Of a stretch of 64,000 nucleotides of DNA, positions 35,999 to 44,347 are shown piece by piece. The position numbers and the translations under genes are program-made. The notes under the pieces are model-generated. The model had not been told where the DNA came from and searched no databases. It worked only from the letters and a program-made list of their open reading frames with translations. How positions within the stretch are numbered: position 1 is the stretch's first letter; the number at the start of each line of letters is the position of its first letter. Source of the stretch: a virus; IMG/VR virus record IMGVR_UViG_3300046009_009315, positions 20,643 to 84,642 of that record. One strand, written 5' to 3'.

Positions 35999-38197
35999 TT
36001 AGTTTTTGTCAATAAGATTTATGTAATTTAAAATCTTTGTTAGTTGTTGCTTGCTGTTGTAATGCCACCCATAAGTATGAGGGACAAATACATCTAGCAA
36101 TTCATATCTGCCTTGAATATTCTTTAATAGAGTATCCAAATTATAACTTGGATTGACCATATCGAATTTAATTTCAATTTCGGCCAATTTTAAAAACTCA
36201 AGAGCTTCACCAACCTTCTTGAAGTTCGATTTTGCATAGAACATAACCGCACTTAAGTATTGAGCAAACTCTGAATTTGTATTTTCAATAAGTTCGTGCA
36301 AACTTTTCTTGTGCATCTCTTGGACAAGATCAGCAAAGTTATTATCTTCTTTATTATGCTTATCCCAATGATTCTTGTCTGTGATTTGCTGTGATAGTTT
36401 AGAATACTCCTTGCGGATTCCATCTTCAAGATGTTTCCAGAGGCTTGTAAGATTTTTATTTTTATTAATAATCTTTTTCTTGGATTCAAAAGTTTTAGTT
36501 TTGATTCCATAAACTTCTGGAAGTTTCTCGCCAGTAAGTTCTTCATACTTCTCAAGAATATCTTTTAAAGTTCCATTTCTAAATTCGTGTTCTTTGCCTT
36601 GGGCTTGGAAGTTATTGATCTCTACATAGATAGCAGTATCATTAGCAAGATCAATAGTCATAGTCTCCCAATTAGCGGATTTTGTTCCCCAATTAGTAGC
36701 ATCATTACGATTAAACTTAAAGATTTGAGAAGAATGTTTTGGATTCTTATTAACTACAACGCTAGTTCCAGAATTGATCTTCTGAATTGTAATCTTTTCG
36801 TAATCAGATAGATTCAAATAATTCTCATCAACAAGACCAAGTTCCTTGTTAAAGTCATCTTTAGTTGCTTGATCTGCGAATGTAAATACATAAGCACCAT
36901 CAATCTTGTCTCCTAGTTCATTCCAGAGAGTAGCAAGACGATGAGTTACTCCCATCGCTGAACCAGTATCATTGATTAGAATCTTGTGCGTCTTTTCGCA
37001 AAGAATCCTTTTAGCTTCATTCTCTGAATTTAATTTTGTGCTTCTGCGAGACTTCTGATAAAACTTTGAAGTCAATTTACCATTCTCGATCATCTTACCA
37101 ATCTTATCATTGAAATCAATATGATTATCAGTAATAGTCTTGCTTTTCCAAGTTACCTTGTTGCTCAAAGCACTACGAACAATATAACCCAAACTACCAT
37201 AAGTTCCAAAGACTTCATTATAAAGAGCTTTGGCATCATAGATGTTTGTTGAATCTTTAAATTGTTGAGAGATGCACTCTGCCATCTCTTTCTTAATCTT
37301 GCGAAACTTTTCTCTGATAGCTTTCCTAGTCTTTTCAGTATATTCTAGATTCTCACGGCTTGCAGTAATATCAAGTTCTCCAAGATCAAACTCAACTTCA
37401 AATCCTTGAGAGCAAATACCTTGCTCATCAGAATCTTCTTTGAATTGCACATCGCTAGTATCAATAGGATAACCAACTCCCATAATAGCAACAGATTCTC
37501 TACCATAGCTAGAGGTATTATAATAAGCCCAACCATTACCTTTAAATACTGGTGTGCGATCATAGATTTCAGACAAATCTTCTTTTCTTGCACCTTTGAT
37601 AACTGGTTTGTTCTTGAAATACTTAAACAAGTTTTTAGCAGTATATAAGAAAGTTTCAGTATCTTCTTCTTTGATTGGAACAGAAATTAATACACCAGTA
37701 GGCTCGGAAGATTTTTCTTCCTTGAGCTTTACAATCTTACCGATTTTAGTTTCATCAATAAAAGCATTGTAAGTAGTTTTCTTGCCATCGTGATAAGAAA
37801 TTAAAACAAAGTTATCACCATAACTGAATGGTGCGAATTTACCAATTCCATAATATCCAATAGCAGAATTACTATTGCGTTTCGTAGATTCACCATAATA
37901 GCAATAAAGATTCTTAATATCATCAGCAGAAAGACCATTACCAAAATCTCTGATAGTTAAAGTAGGGTCTAATTTTGTAGGAAGTTTAATCTCAATAGGA
38001 CGCTTGCTCTTTGCTTCGATATTAGCGTCTTGTGCATTACAAGCGATCTCACGCAAAACTGCAAGAGGCTTATTGGAATACAACTGATTGCGAAGGATGT
38101 TAAAGATATAAGGAAGTCCAGATTGCTTGATTCCGAAACTTACGGACTCAAAACTATCGGACTCGACTACATTGATGGGTTTTTCGATTAATTTCAT
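35999..38197 (-). CDS. rIIA: RIIA-like GHKL ATPase
   Basis: 732 aa. The N-terminal HSP90-type ATPase module is clear: LREIACNAQDANIEA (N box), IRDFGNGLSADDI (G1), GYYGIGKFAPFSY (G2). The long C-terminal part is helical. It is the T4 RIIA type and is paired with rIIB. Leaderless promoter TTGACG, 16 nt, TTAAAT, 7 nt. Confidence 0.9.
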   Translation of the reverse strand: MKLIEKPINVVESDSFESVSFGIKQSGLPYIFNILRNQLYSNKPLAVLREIACNAQDANIEAKSKRPIEIKLPTKLDPTLTIRDFGNGLSADDIKNLYCYYGESTKRNSNSAIGYYGIGKFAPFSYGDNFVLISYHDGKKTTYNAFIDETKIGKIVKLKEEKSSEPTGVLISVPIKEEDTETFLYTAKNLFKYFKNKPVIKGARKEDLSEIYDRTPVFKGNGWAYYNTSSYGRESVAIMGVGYPIDTSDVQFKEDSDEQGICSQGFEVEFDLGELDITASRENLEYTEKTRKAIREKFRKIKKEMAECISQQFKDSTNIYDAKALYNEVFGTYGSLGYIVRSALSNKVTWKSKTITDNHIDFNDKIGKMIENGKLTSKFYQKSRRSTKLNSENEAKRILCEKTHKILINDTGSAMGVTHRLATLWNELGDKIDGAYVFTFADQATKDDFNKELGLVDENYLNLSDYEKITIQKINSGTSVVVNKNPKHSSQIFKFNRNDATNWGTKSANWETMTIDLANDTAIYVEINNFQAQGKEHEFRNGTLKDILEKYEELTGEKLPEVYGIKTKTFESKKKIINKNKNLTSLWKHLEDGIRKEYSKLSQQITDKNHWDKHNKEDNNFADLVQEMHKKSLHELIENTNSEFAQYLSAVMFYAKSNFKKVGEALEFLKLAEIEIKFDMVNPSYNLDTLLKNIQGRYELLDVFVPHTYGWHYNSKQQLTKILNYINLIDKN

Positions 38198-38204
38198 ATA
38201 TTGA

Positions 38205-38232
38205 ATTTAAATGAGTTTTAAATTAGCGTCAA
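38205..38232 (-). promoter_or_regulatory. Early leaderless promoter for rIIA
   Basis: TTGACG, 16 nt, TTAAAT, 7 nt, ATG. Confidence 0.7.
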
Positions 38233-38239
38233 GGTATTT

Positions 38240-38329
38240 CTACCAATGATGTATCGCATTTATAATCAGCACTATATTAGCGATTACGCCAAGAATAATT
38301 ACAAAATATTCAAAGAATTTTTGGTTCAT
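38240..38329 (-). CDS. Membrane micropeptide (29 aa)
   Basis: KFFEYFVIILGVIANIVLII then NAIHHW: one transmembrane segment. Starts 5 nt after the ligase stop. Confidence 0.55.
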   Translation of the reverse strand: MNQKFFEYFVIILGVIANIVLIINAIHHW

Positions 38330-38334
38330 AAAAT

Positions 38335-39453
38335 TTATTCGTAGCTTTCTCTATCAATCGCTATTACATAACCAAATCTAGGCACATCATCTGGTGTGTA
38401 ATTGAAAAACTTTATGGTAGCTTTCTTGCCTACAAGTTTATTCTTATCTTTAAGTAGTTGAGCTAGATAAGTAAAATCGCCTTTAATATTGCTTTTAAAA
38501 GGTCTGCCGTGTTTATTTTTAAACACCATATAACCCGCAGTTCCTTTTCTATTACCTTCACCTTCAACGACTTCTTGAATTATAAATTCCTCATCCATAA
38601 AATCTTTTCTTTTAAGAAGATTTTTGCTACGCTTATTTTCATAAGCAAGATTTAATCTAACCATTTGACCTTCATAGCCTTGTTCCATATACATTTCATA
38701 TGCTTCGTCAAGTTCTTGTTGTTTGCTAATTTTTAAAGTAGTCACAACTTTGATCTTTTTATACTGATTACTCTTTTTAAGAGCGTCTAATACAAGTTCG
38801 TATCTTTCATAGAAAGAATCGTTTGCGGAAATCATACCAATTTTAGGTGCATCATAAACCCAATACTCGATAGTTTCTGCACTTTCTTCCAGTTCTTCCT
38901 CGGTAGGCTTTGTCCTTTTTACAAGTGAGCAAATCTTATTAAAATCATTTGCTAATTTATCACAATATAATTCACCATCAAGAATAGCGTTAGGATATTT
39001 CTTAAAAAATCCTTCTAGATTTTCTCGGATATGAGGAGCAGAGATAATCTTTTTACCATTACGAGAGAACATACCATCTTTAGTTGTGATGCAACGAATA
39101 CCATCTAATTTGGGTTGAGAATATACAGGAAAATTAATATCATAATCCTCATACTTATGAGCCAACATTGGTTCAAAGTATTGAGTTTTATTAATATCTT
39201 TAATAGATTCAAAATAACCAGATTCCAATTTCTTTTTACGCTTCGCTTCTGCTTCTTTAATTGCTTGTTCTTCTGGAGTAGTAGCGTTTGCTCTACCAGC
39301 ATTTTTTACATCACAATCTGTCCACTCATTAACTATTTTATTATCACTATCTGTATGACCAGAAATCGTGCGGTATTGATTTCCTTTGACTTCGATAGTC
39401 CACTCTTGGACTTTACCAGTCTTTGTCTTTTTATAAATTGTAGGTAGCTTCAT
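38335..39453 (-). CDS. ATP-dependent DNA ligase
   Basis: 372 aa. N-terminal WGR-like part (VQEWTIEVKGNQYRTISGHT), then the adenylation domain with the active lysine in QPKLDGIRC, GELYCDKLAND, YEGQMVRL and LKRKDFMDEEF (motifs III-V), and an OB part ending in FFNYTPDDVPRFG. Seals DNA nicks during replication and repair. Promoter TTGACA with a 15-16-nt spacer. Confidence 0.93.
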   Translation of the reverse strand: MKLPTIYKKTKTGKVQEWTIEVKGNQYRTISGHTDSDNKIVNEWTDCDVKNAGRANATTPEEQAIKEAEAKRKKKLESGYFESIKDINKTQYFEPMLAHKYEDYDINFPVYSQPKLDGIRCITTKDGMFSRNGKKIISAPHIRENLEGFFKKYPNAILDGELYCDKLANDFNKICSLVKRTKPTEEELEESAETIEYWVYDAPKIGMISANDSFYERYELVLDALKKSNQYKKIKVVTTLKISKQQELDEAYEMYMEQGYEGQMVRLNLAYENKRSKNLLKRKDFMDEEFIIQEVVEGEGNRKGTAGYMVFKNKHGRPFKSNIKGDFTYLAQLLKDKNKLVGKKATIKFFNYTPDDVPRFGYVIAIDRESYE

Positions 39454-39484
39454 AGTCTCAGTTTATACTGGACTAGCCAACTTG

Positions 39485-39673
39485 TCAAATTTTGTTTTTT
39501 TTTGATTTAGAAGGAGTTGCAACTTTGAGCAAACTCCAAGTGCCATCTTTATTATCGTGCCAATCAATCGTATCACCGATTTTCCATCCCATCTTTTTTA
39601 AAAGAGAATTTGGTAGTTCAATATATTGATAACCATTCTCCTCTTTTATTTCAAGAGTATGAGAGTTTTTCAT
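39485..39673 (-). CDS. AbrB/MazE-like DNA-binding protein
   Basis: 62 aa: YIELPNSLLKKMGWKIGDTI then DWHDNKDGTWSLLKV, a swapped-hairpin AbrB fold with the typical LP-x-L-K-K-G-W-x-x-GD core. Probably a small transcriptional regulator. Overlaps the upstream gene by 4 nt. Basic tail. Confidence 0.8.
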   Translation of the reverse strand: MKNSHTLEIKEENGYQYIELPNSLLKKMGWKIGDTIDWHDNKDGTWSLLKVATPSKSKKNKI

Positions 39674-40338
39674 CTAGGAGTTAATACTTTAACAATGAAT
39701 CTAATACCACGCCAGTTAAGCCAATTAAGAGCATTGATTAATTTCGTGCAAAGTCTCGTTAGTCTCCATCCAAGATTTTCTACAACACGCACATAATAAT
39801 TAAAATAAAATTTATAAACTGGACAACGCATTTTCTTTTCGTGAAGCATAGTCTCTGCTTCCCACTTTAATTGATTTTCAATTCTATCTTTACTAGAATA
39901 TTTGTTATATTCTGGAAGAATTGTAAGAGTTTTTACCACGCCATCAACTACAACAGCTTTCCAATCTGGAAAGAAATCGGTGGCATCAATATTATCACCA
40001 TTCACAACACACCCAAAAACAAAACTGCCAGTATAATCCTCACGAAACTTCTCATATTTTTTATCAACTACCCACTTTTGATTATGAAGTGAAGGAAGTC
40101 TAATCCATCCGTTATATTTTTTATTATCTTCCTGTATTTCTTCTTTGGTCTTATCCTCGTAATGACCTTCGATTACTTCTTCATATAATTTATTATCTCT
40201 TAAAATATAAGTAGAAAGACAATTTTCTTCTATCTCTTTTGTCTGAAATTCCTCATCTCGCCAATTACGATTTAGCGTCTTTAATGTAGCATCAAGAGGA
40301 AGTTCTTGCTCTACTCGGATATAATTAAATAGTCCCAT
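39670..40338 (-). CDS. Conserved phage hypothetical protein (222 aa)
   Basis: MGLFNYIRVEQELPLDATLK and FQTKEIEENCLSTYIL are typical of a T4-like-phage protein family with unknown function. C-terminal part is hydrophobic/basic (TRLCTKLINALNWLNWR). Leaderless promoter. Confidence 0.78.
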   Translation of the reverse strand: MGLFNYIRVEQELPLDATLKTLNRNWRDEEFQTKEIEENCLSTYILRDNKLYEEVIEGHYEDKTKEEIQEDNKKYNGWIRLPSLHNQKWVVDKKYEKFREDYTGSFVFGCVVNGDNIDATDFFPDWKAVVVDGVVKTLTILPEYNKYSSKDRIENQLKWEAETMLHEKKMRCPVYKFYFNYYVRVVENLGWRLTRLCTKLINALNWLNWRGIRFIVKVLTPR

Positions 40339-40344
40339 ATTGGT

Positions 40345-40372
40345 ATTATATTCTAAATTTTTATTAAGTCAA
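40345..40372 (-). promoter_or_regulatory. Early leaderless promoter for 40338
   Basis: TTGACT, 16 nt, TATAAT, 6 nt, ATG. Confidence 0.8.
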
Positions 40373-41012
40373 TATTATTTTTATTGTCTATTATAACAAA
40401 AGAAGCCCTTTCCTCGCAAAAACTACCAGTATTAATATATTTATCAGAGTATTCGGATATATGTGAATGACCGCAAATTACTTTGTCATAGTTATTATTT
40501 TCTATATATTTCAAAGCATTTCTTTTCATATCAGAGCTTTTCTCTATAAAATTATTTGTCCTATTTTTAAATAAACGGAAGAAATCATCGGCAAATGGAG
40601 TATAATGTCGGAATATGTAATATAATTTTACAATAAAATTTGTTATATATTTAAACTTACTAAAGTAAATATCAAAAATATCGCCGTGAACAACAAGAAT
40701 CTTTTGATCTTTTAATTCCAAGATATATTCATCTTTACAATCAAATCCAAGAAGAATACTCATAAACTCTGCTTTAAGAAAACAATGATTACCAATAAGG
40801 TAGATAACCTTTTGTTTTTTAGATAGTTTCCTTAATTTAGATAACACTTTCCAATGATTACCTTTTAAACGATTTAAGTTGTAATGGTCAAAAAGATCGC
40901 CAGCTATAATAATTGTTTTTGCTTTATGTTTCTTTAAAACTTTTAATAGGATTTCGGCTTTACAATCTTTATCTCCAAGATGAATGTCAGAGATTATGAG
41001 ATATTTATTCAT
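40353..41012 (-). CDS. Metallophosphoesterase (LpxH-like)
   Basis: 219 aa calcineurin-like phosphoesterase: ISDIHLGD, AGDLFDHYN, IGNHCF (GNHC where GNHD or GNHE is usual), VVHGDIFD, CGHSHI. The arrangement is closest to UDP-2,3-diacylglucosamine hydrolase/LpxH-like enzymes, but the substrate is uncertain. Overlaps uvsE by 4 nt. Confidence 0.87.
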   Translation of the reverse strand: MNKYLIISDIHLGDKDCKAEILLKVLKKHKAKTIIIAGDLFDHYNLNRLKGNHWKVLSKLRKLSKKQKVIYLIGNHCFLKAEFMSILLGFDCKDEYILELKDQKILVVHGDIFDIYFSKFKYITNFIVKLYYIFRHYTPFADDFFRLFKNRTNNFIEKSSDMKRNALKYIENNNYDKVICGHSHISEYSDKYINTGSFCEERASFVIIDNKNNIDLIKI

Positions 41013-41905
41013 AGACTAGCGAAAGATTTTTCTTTCATTTTTAATTCAAAATCTACATCTACATTTAATCCGTATGAATCTGGTATGCGAGTTGCATAGT
41101 CAGCGTGTTTGCGTGGATTCTTATGTCCTTCAATGCTTTCTGAATAATGAAACAATGGAGTAGTATTCCAAGTAGAATAAGCTAACTCAAACGCTTGCTT
41201 CTCGGTTAATCCATCTGGATGACACTTGTGATGAAGATAATCAAAAGTAATTGGTATAGCTGTGACAGAATGAAAATGTCTCATAAGTTTCTTGATAGAC
41301 CAGCAGGAATCTTTGTCATCGTTTTCTATAACTAATCTGGTCTTAACATCCTCTGATAGCTTATCAAAGTTGCTCATAAATTTCTTGACTATGCTATTTA
41401 GATCACCCTTGGAATTATGTATGTGCATATTCATAGGCGAGTTATAGTTTAGTGGACAACCAATTTGCGTCATAAACCAACCATAGAAATTTAATTCTTT
41501 GATTGTTTTATCTACGGCATTTTGATTGTCACTAGCGAGAACATTAAATTCAGAGGGATGACAAGAAACTCTTACATTGGTAGATTGAATTAGAGATTTG
41601 ATATTATTGAATTGATCTAGTATTAGATTATAGTCTGGTAAATCTTGTAATGATACATTCGCCTTGTCATAAGTAATAAGAGGAAATAAATCAGAAGATA
41701 ATCTATATGTATGTTTGTTGTCTGCACAATATTTGATAGCGTGATATGTGACATCCATATTGTTAAGAATACGAGAGGATAACTCTTTCAATGCTTCTTC
41801 TCTAGGAAGTTGAGAGAATCTTTTATATGTCATCGTCTTAAACTTCTTTGGAACATCTTGTTCCTCTAGAGCTAAGACAATACAGCATACTCCTTTTCGA
41901 TTCAT
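41009..41905 (-). CDS. uvsE: UV DNA damage endonuclease (UvsE/UvdE)
   Basis: 298 aa TIM-barrel nuclease. Signature blocks: YRLSSDLFPLITY, VRVSCHPSEFNVLA, LVIENDDKDSCWSI, ITFDYLHHKCHPDGL, LFHYSES. The His/Glu/Asp residues bind the metal ions. It cuts 5' to UV photoproducts and starts alternative excision repair. First gene of a unit with a TTGACT promoter (17-nt spacer). Confidence 0.92.
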   Translation of the reverse strand: MNRKGVCCIVLALEEQDVPKKFKTMTYKRFSQLPREEALKELSSRILNNMDVTYHAIKYCADNKHTYRLSSDLFPLITYDKANVSLQDLPDYNLILDQFNNIKSLIQSTNVRVSCHPSEFNVLASDNQNAVDKTIKELNFYGWFMTQIGCPLNYNSPMNMHIHNSKGDLNSIVKKFMSNFDKLSEDVKTRLVIENDDKDSCWSIKKLMRHFHSVTAIPITFDYLHHKCHPDGLTEKQAFELAYSTWNTTPLFHYSESIEGHKNPRKHADYATRIPDSYGLNVDVDFELKMKEKSFASL

Positions 41906-41911
41906 ACTCTG

Positions 41912-41940
41912 ATATTACTCTACCCTATGAATATAGTCAA
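41912..41940 (-). promoter_or_regulatory. Early promoter for uvsE
   Basis: TTGACT, 17 nt, TAATAT, 6 nt, ATG. Confidence 0.7.
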
Positions 41941-41951
41941 GAGAGTAAAAA

Positions 41952-42128
41952 TTATCTGTAAATATATGTAGATGAGCCGTTTTGTTTTTTTAATTCTTTT
42001 TTAATCAACGACTTTTGATTATCTTCTGACCATTTTATACTATCATAGTTATTTTTAAACCTATTAGAGAAACAATTTCTTGGCTTGTCGCCTTTTCCAG
42101 CTCCATTATTTGCAGTTTTTTCGTTCAT
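41952..42128 (-). CDS. Small basic protein (58 aa)
   Basis: NGAGKGDKPRNCFSNRFKNN then YDSIKWSEDN, a motif found in small phage and plasmid proteins (GKGDKPRN). Function unknown. Upstream lies one of three related repeats (42127-42160). Confidence 0.72.
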   Translation of the reverse strand: MNEKTANNGAGKGDKPRNCFSNRFKNNYDSIKWSEDNQKSLIKKELKKQNGSSTYIYR

Positions 42129-42160
42129 ATTTGGCGTTTTTTAGTTCGTAAATCGAATAT
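42127..42160. repeat. Dispersed short repeat, copy 1
   Basis: ATTTGGCGTTTTTTAGTT followed by CGTAAATCGAAT; related to 42206-42237 and 42465-42497. Confidence 0.6.
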
Positions 42161-42205
42161 TTTTATTATACATCAAAATTAACTTATTTGCAAAAATTTT
42201 ATTCG

Positions 42206-42237
42206 TATTTGGCATTTTTTAGTTAGCAAATCTAATC
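42206..42237. repeat. Dispersed short repeat, copy 2
   Basis: ATTTGGCATTTTTTAGTT followed by AGCAAATCTAAT; overlaps the end of the 42232 gene. Confidence 0.6.
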
Positions 42238-42444
42238 TTCGACTGGTATAAAATTAACTAATGCATCATTTCCATATACTTTGAATGATTTTAACTTATA
42301 TCTTTTTCTTTCAAGCATATTTTTTAATTCATTAATATATTCACTTTTCATATAAACTACAACTGTTTCGCCATCGTCTATATCTACTCCGTATTCATCT
42401 GCAAACTCCGAACAAATAGCTAATGCCTCATTTTGATTGTCCAT
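42232..42444 (-). CDS. Hypothetical acidic protein (70 aa)
   Basis: ICSEFADEYGVDIDDGETVV, weakly similar to the 32808 protein. A late-type TGTAATCCA box lies 4 nt before the ATG. Function unknown. Confidence 0.75.
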   Translation of the reverse strand: MDNQNEALAICSEFADEYGVDIDDGETVVVYMKSEYINELKNMLERKRYKLKSFKVYGNDALVNFIPVED

Positions 42445-42448
42445 AATA

Positions 42449-42457
42449 TGGATTACA
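42449..42457 (-). promoter_or_regulatory. Late-type promoter box for 42444
   Basis: TGTAATCCA preceded by GG, 4 nt before the ATG. Confidence 0.5.
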
Positions 42458-42464
42458 CCTTATA

Positions 42465-42497
42465 TATTTGGCATTTTCTTATTAGTAAATTGAAAAT
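42465..42497. repeat. Dispersed short repeat, copy 3
   Basis: ATTTGGCATTTTCTTATT followed by AGTAAATTGAAA; lies between tRNA-Ser and the 42232 gene. Confidence 0.5.
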
Positions 42498-42498
42498 T

Positions 42499-42586
42499 TG
42501 GAACGAGTAGGATTCGAACCTACGGATGATATTGAACCATCGGAAGTTTAGTAAACTTCTGCTTTAGACCACTCAGCCATCGTTCC
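42499..42586 (-). tRNA. tRNA-Ser-like, anticodon ACU
   Basis: Acceptor GGAACGA/TCGTTCC, long variable arm GATG/CATC, T-loop TTCGAAT. Anticodon stem GAAGT/ACTTC with loop TTACTAA gives anticodon ACT. The body resembles tRNA-Ser(GCU) but position 34 is A, and the discriminator is A where bacterial tRNA-Ser has G. Confidence 0.85.
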
Positions 42587-42588
42587 TA

Positions 42589-43203
42589 TTATTTTAACCA
42601 TACAGATGTAGGATTATAAGTTTCTGTATCAAGATAATCCCACACTTTCCAATCTTTATTTCCCTTACAATATTCTATAATATTCCAAAGAAATGCGTGA
42701 AGATCTTCAATATGCCAAACATCATCAAGCAACTTCTTTCCTAGATATCTTGATTGATGAGCCACATGATCTGCGTAACTATATGCAAAAGCAGAGAAAG
42801 GTGGTAATACGCATCCCATAGAGCAAAGTACTCCTTGCATACGAGATGCAACTTCTTTGCCTCCAACAGAATGCATCGTAACTATAACTCCCGCTGGTTT
42901 GCCTAGAAGATGTTTTTTTCCTTCAATCTCTGTCATCTTTTCGAAAAGTTGTTGCATATTTGAACCCCAACTATCCCAATATGTTCCCGTACAAAAAATT
43001 AAGGCATCGCTTTCTTTAATGATATGTCGTACTTTAGGCCAGTAGAAATCTTTATGGAGATGAACTATTTTTATTTTTATATTTGAATCAATACGATTAA
43101 TTTTTTTCCTTATTTTCTTAATAAGAGAGCCAGTATTACCATTCTTACCACCAATAGCTCCGTTAATTATGGTGAGAGTTTTTTTCTTTTCTGGCGAGTT
43201 CAT
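42589..43203 (-). CDS. NADPH-dependent FMN reductase/flavodoxin-like protein
   Basis: 204 aa. INGAIGGKNGNTGSLIKKIR is the flavin phosphate loop, and ALIFCTGTYWDSWGSNMQQL and KPAGVIVTMHSVGGKEVASR follow as in NAD(P)H:FMN reductases. Would reduce flavins or quinones; the phage role is unclear, possibly redox supply. The overlap with 43163 is 41 nt. Confidence 0.78.
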   Translation of the reverse strand: MNSPEKKKTLTIINGAIGGKNGNTGSLIKKIRKKINRIDSNIKIKIVHLHKDFYWPKVRHIIKESDALIFCTGTYWDSWGSNMQQLFEKMTEIEGKKHLLGKPAGVIVTMHSVGGKEVASRMQGVLCSMGCVLPPFSAFAYSYADHVAHQSRYLGKKLLDDVWHIEDLHAFLWNIIEYCKGNKDWKVWDYLDTETYNPTSVWLK

Positions 43204-43456
43204 CTATATAGTCCTTTATTATATTATATAATCTAGACTCCTCTGGATTTGCTTCTCTTTCTACCTCATCAAAATTATAGAATACATATTCTTTTAATTG
43301 ATGGTGTTTGAATCGATGTATTCCTTTTTTGTCATCTCCATAAACATATATATATCTAAATGGTAGAGGTTCATTTTTTATTTTATATAAATTTCCATAT
43401 TTGGGATAAAGTTGTTCGCTTTTATCTAAAAAATTTAATATCTTTTTAAAAATCAT
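43163..43456 (-). CDS. Hypothetical protein (97 aa)
   Basis: Charged, with a block FRYIYVYGDDKKGIHRFKHH. Overlaps both neighbours. Not recognised. Confidence 0.72.
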   Translation of the reverse strand: MIFKKILNFLDKSEQLYPKYGNLYKIKNEPLPFRYIYVYGDDKKGIHRFKHHQLKEYVFYNFDEVEREANPEESRLYNIIKDYIDELARKEKNSHHN

Positions 43457-43656
43457 AGGATGCCAAAAACCTTAAGTAATACCAAAGAAGATACTGTCGC
43501 ACCAATTAGACTACTGCAAGTTCTAATTATTTCTAGTTTATGATTATGATGATCTACCCAAATTTCAAAAGGATCTCTTAGTTTGCCTTTGGCCAAAAGT
43601 TTTTTTCTTTGTTTTTTACTAAGTTTTAGATTTGATATATCTTTTAATGTTATCAT
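43453..43656 (-). CDS. Small basic membrane protein (67 aa)
   Basis: Basic N-terminus (KLSKKQRKKLLAKGKLRDPF), then a C-terminal transmembrane segment LIGATVSSLVLLKVFGIL. Not recognised. Confidence 0.7.
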   Translation of the reverse strand: MITLKDISNLKLSKKQRKKLLAKGKLRDPFEIWVDHHNHKLEIIRTCSSLIGATVSSLVLLKVFGIL

Positions 43657-43832
43657 TTTCTTCTTTTTCTATTTTTGACAGGTTTCCATATTTTATGTTC
43701 AACATCTAAATTAACGCTTAAATTCATTACCTTTTGATATATGCTATAACCAAGTCCATTAAACCATTGCATTGTTGTTCTGCTAATAATATCTCCAATA
43801 AAGTATAATAAATAAGATAAAATAAACTTCAT
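43653..43832 (-). CDS. Conserved phage hypothetical protein (59 aa)
   Basis: N-terminal hydrophobic helix and TTMQWFNGLGYSIYQKVMNL, a small pattern common in T4-like phages; basic tail. Overlaps the next gene by 4 nt. Confidence 0.75.
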   Translation of the reverse strand: MKFILSYLLYFIGDIISRTTMQWFNGLGYSIYQKVMNLSVNLDVEHKIWKPVKNRKRRK

Positions 43833-43836
43833 TATT

Positions 43837-44004
43837 TTATTTCCATTTTATTTTCTCATAGTTTTCTTGGTATTTTTTTAAAGAAATACTCTTTGGAGGA
43901 CTTTCTTTTAAATATGTACCAGGAATTTTAGTTGATAATGTCACATCTATAAGATCAGGATTTTCCTTATTTCGTTTTTCTATTTGTTTAGTTTTATATT
44001 TCAT
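43837..44004 (-). CDS. Small basic protein (55 aa)
   Basis: Ends in KKYQENYEKIKWK, with ESPPKSISL in the middle. Overlaps the next gene by 4 nt. Not recognised. Confidence 0.7.
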   Translation of the reverse strand: MKYKTKQIEKRNKENPDLIDVTLSTKIPGTYLKESPPKSISLKKYQENYEKIKWK

Positions 44005-44153
44005 TTTATCTTAATATATAAGTTTTTATTTTTTAATTTTTCATTTATATATTTTTGAGCATTAGATTTGCCTTCTTTTGTAAAAGGAAAGACTCCATAT
44101 AGAAAATTATCATTTTTAGAATATATTCCGTAAAATTTTTTTTTATTCTTCAT
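44001..44153 (-). CDS. Small basic protein (50 aa)
   Basis: KNKKKFYGIYSKNDNFLYGV then FTKEGKSNAQKYINEKL. Not recognised. Confidence 0.7.
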   Translation of the reverse strand: MKNKKKFYGIYSKNDNFLYGVFPFTKEGKSNAQKYINEKLKNKNLYIKIK

Positions 44154-44301
44154 TTTCTGTTATTAGATCTTTTAAAAGTTTTAAATGATGAGTATTCCAA
44201 TCTAAACCCGTTTCTTCCTTCTCTTTATTTAATTGATCTTTCAAATAATTATATTCAATTATTTGATTTAGTAGGGTAATGACAGTTTTATAATTCTTCA
44301 T
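44143..44301 (-). CDS. Hypothetical helical protein (52 aa)
   Basis: ETGLDWNTHHLKLLKDLITE, a phage-type short motif. First gene of the four-gene minus unit, divergent from the late gene at 44348; the two share a 46-bp gap. Confidence 0.72.
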   Translation of the reverse strand: MKNYKTVITLLNQIIEYNYLKDQLNKEKEETGLDWNTHHLKLLKDLITENEE

Positions 44302-44328
44302 CTATAATATATTATATAATATCTAGTG

Positions 44329-44337
44329 TGTAATATA
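44329..44337 (+). promoter_or_regulatory. Late-type promoter box for 44348
   Basis: TGTAATATA preceded by TG, 10 nt before the ATG, in a divergent AT-rich gap. Confidence 0.6.
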
Positions 44338-44347
44338 TAATATATTT

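Noticed and set aside
42003-42025. ATCAACGACTTTTGA as a further island repeat copy
   Set aside because: Only a 12-bp partial match inside the 41952 coding sequence, without the second arm, spacer or paired copy.
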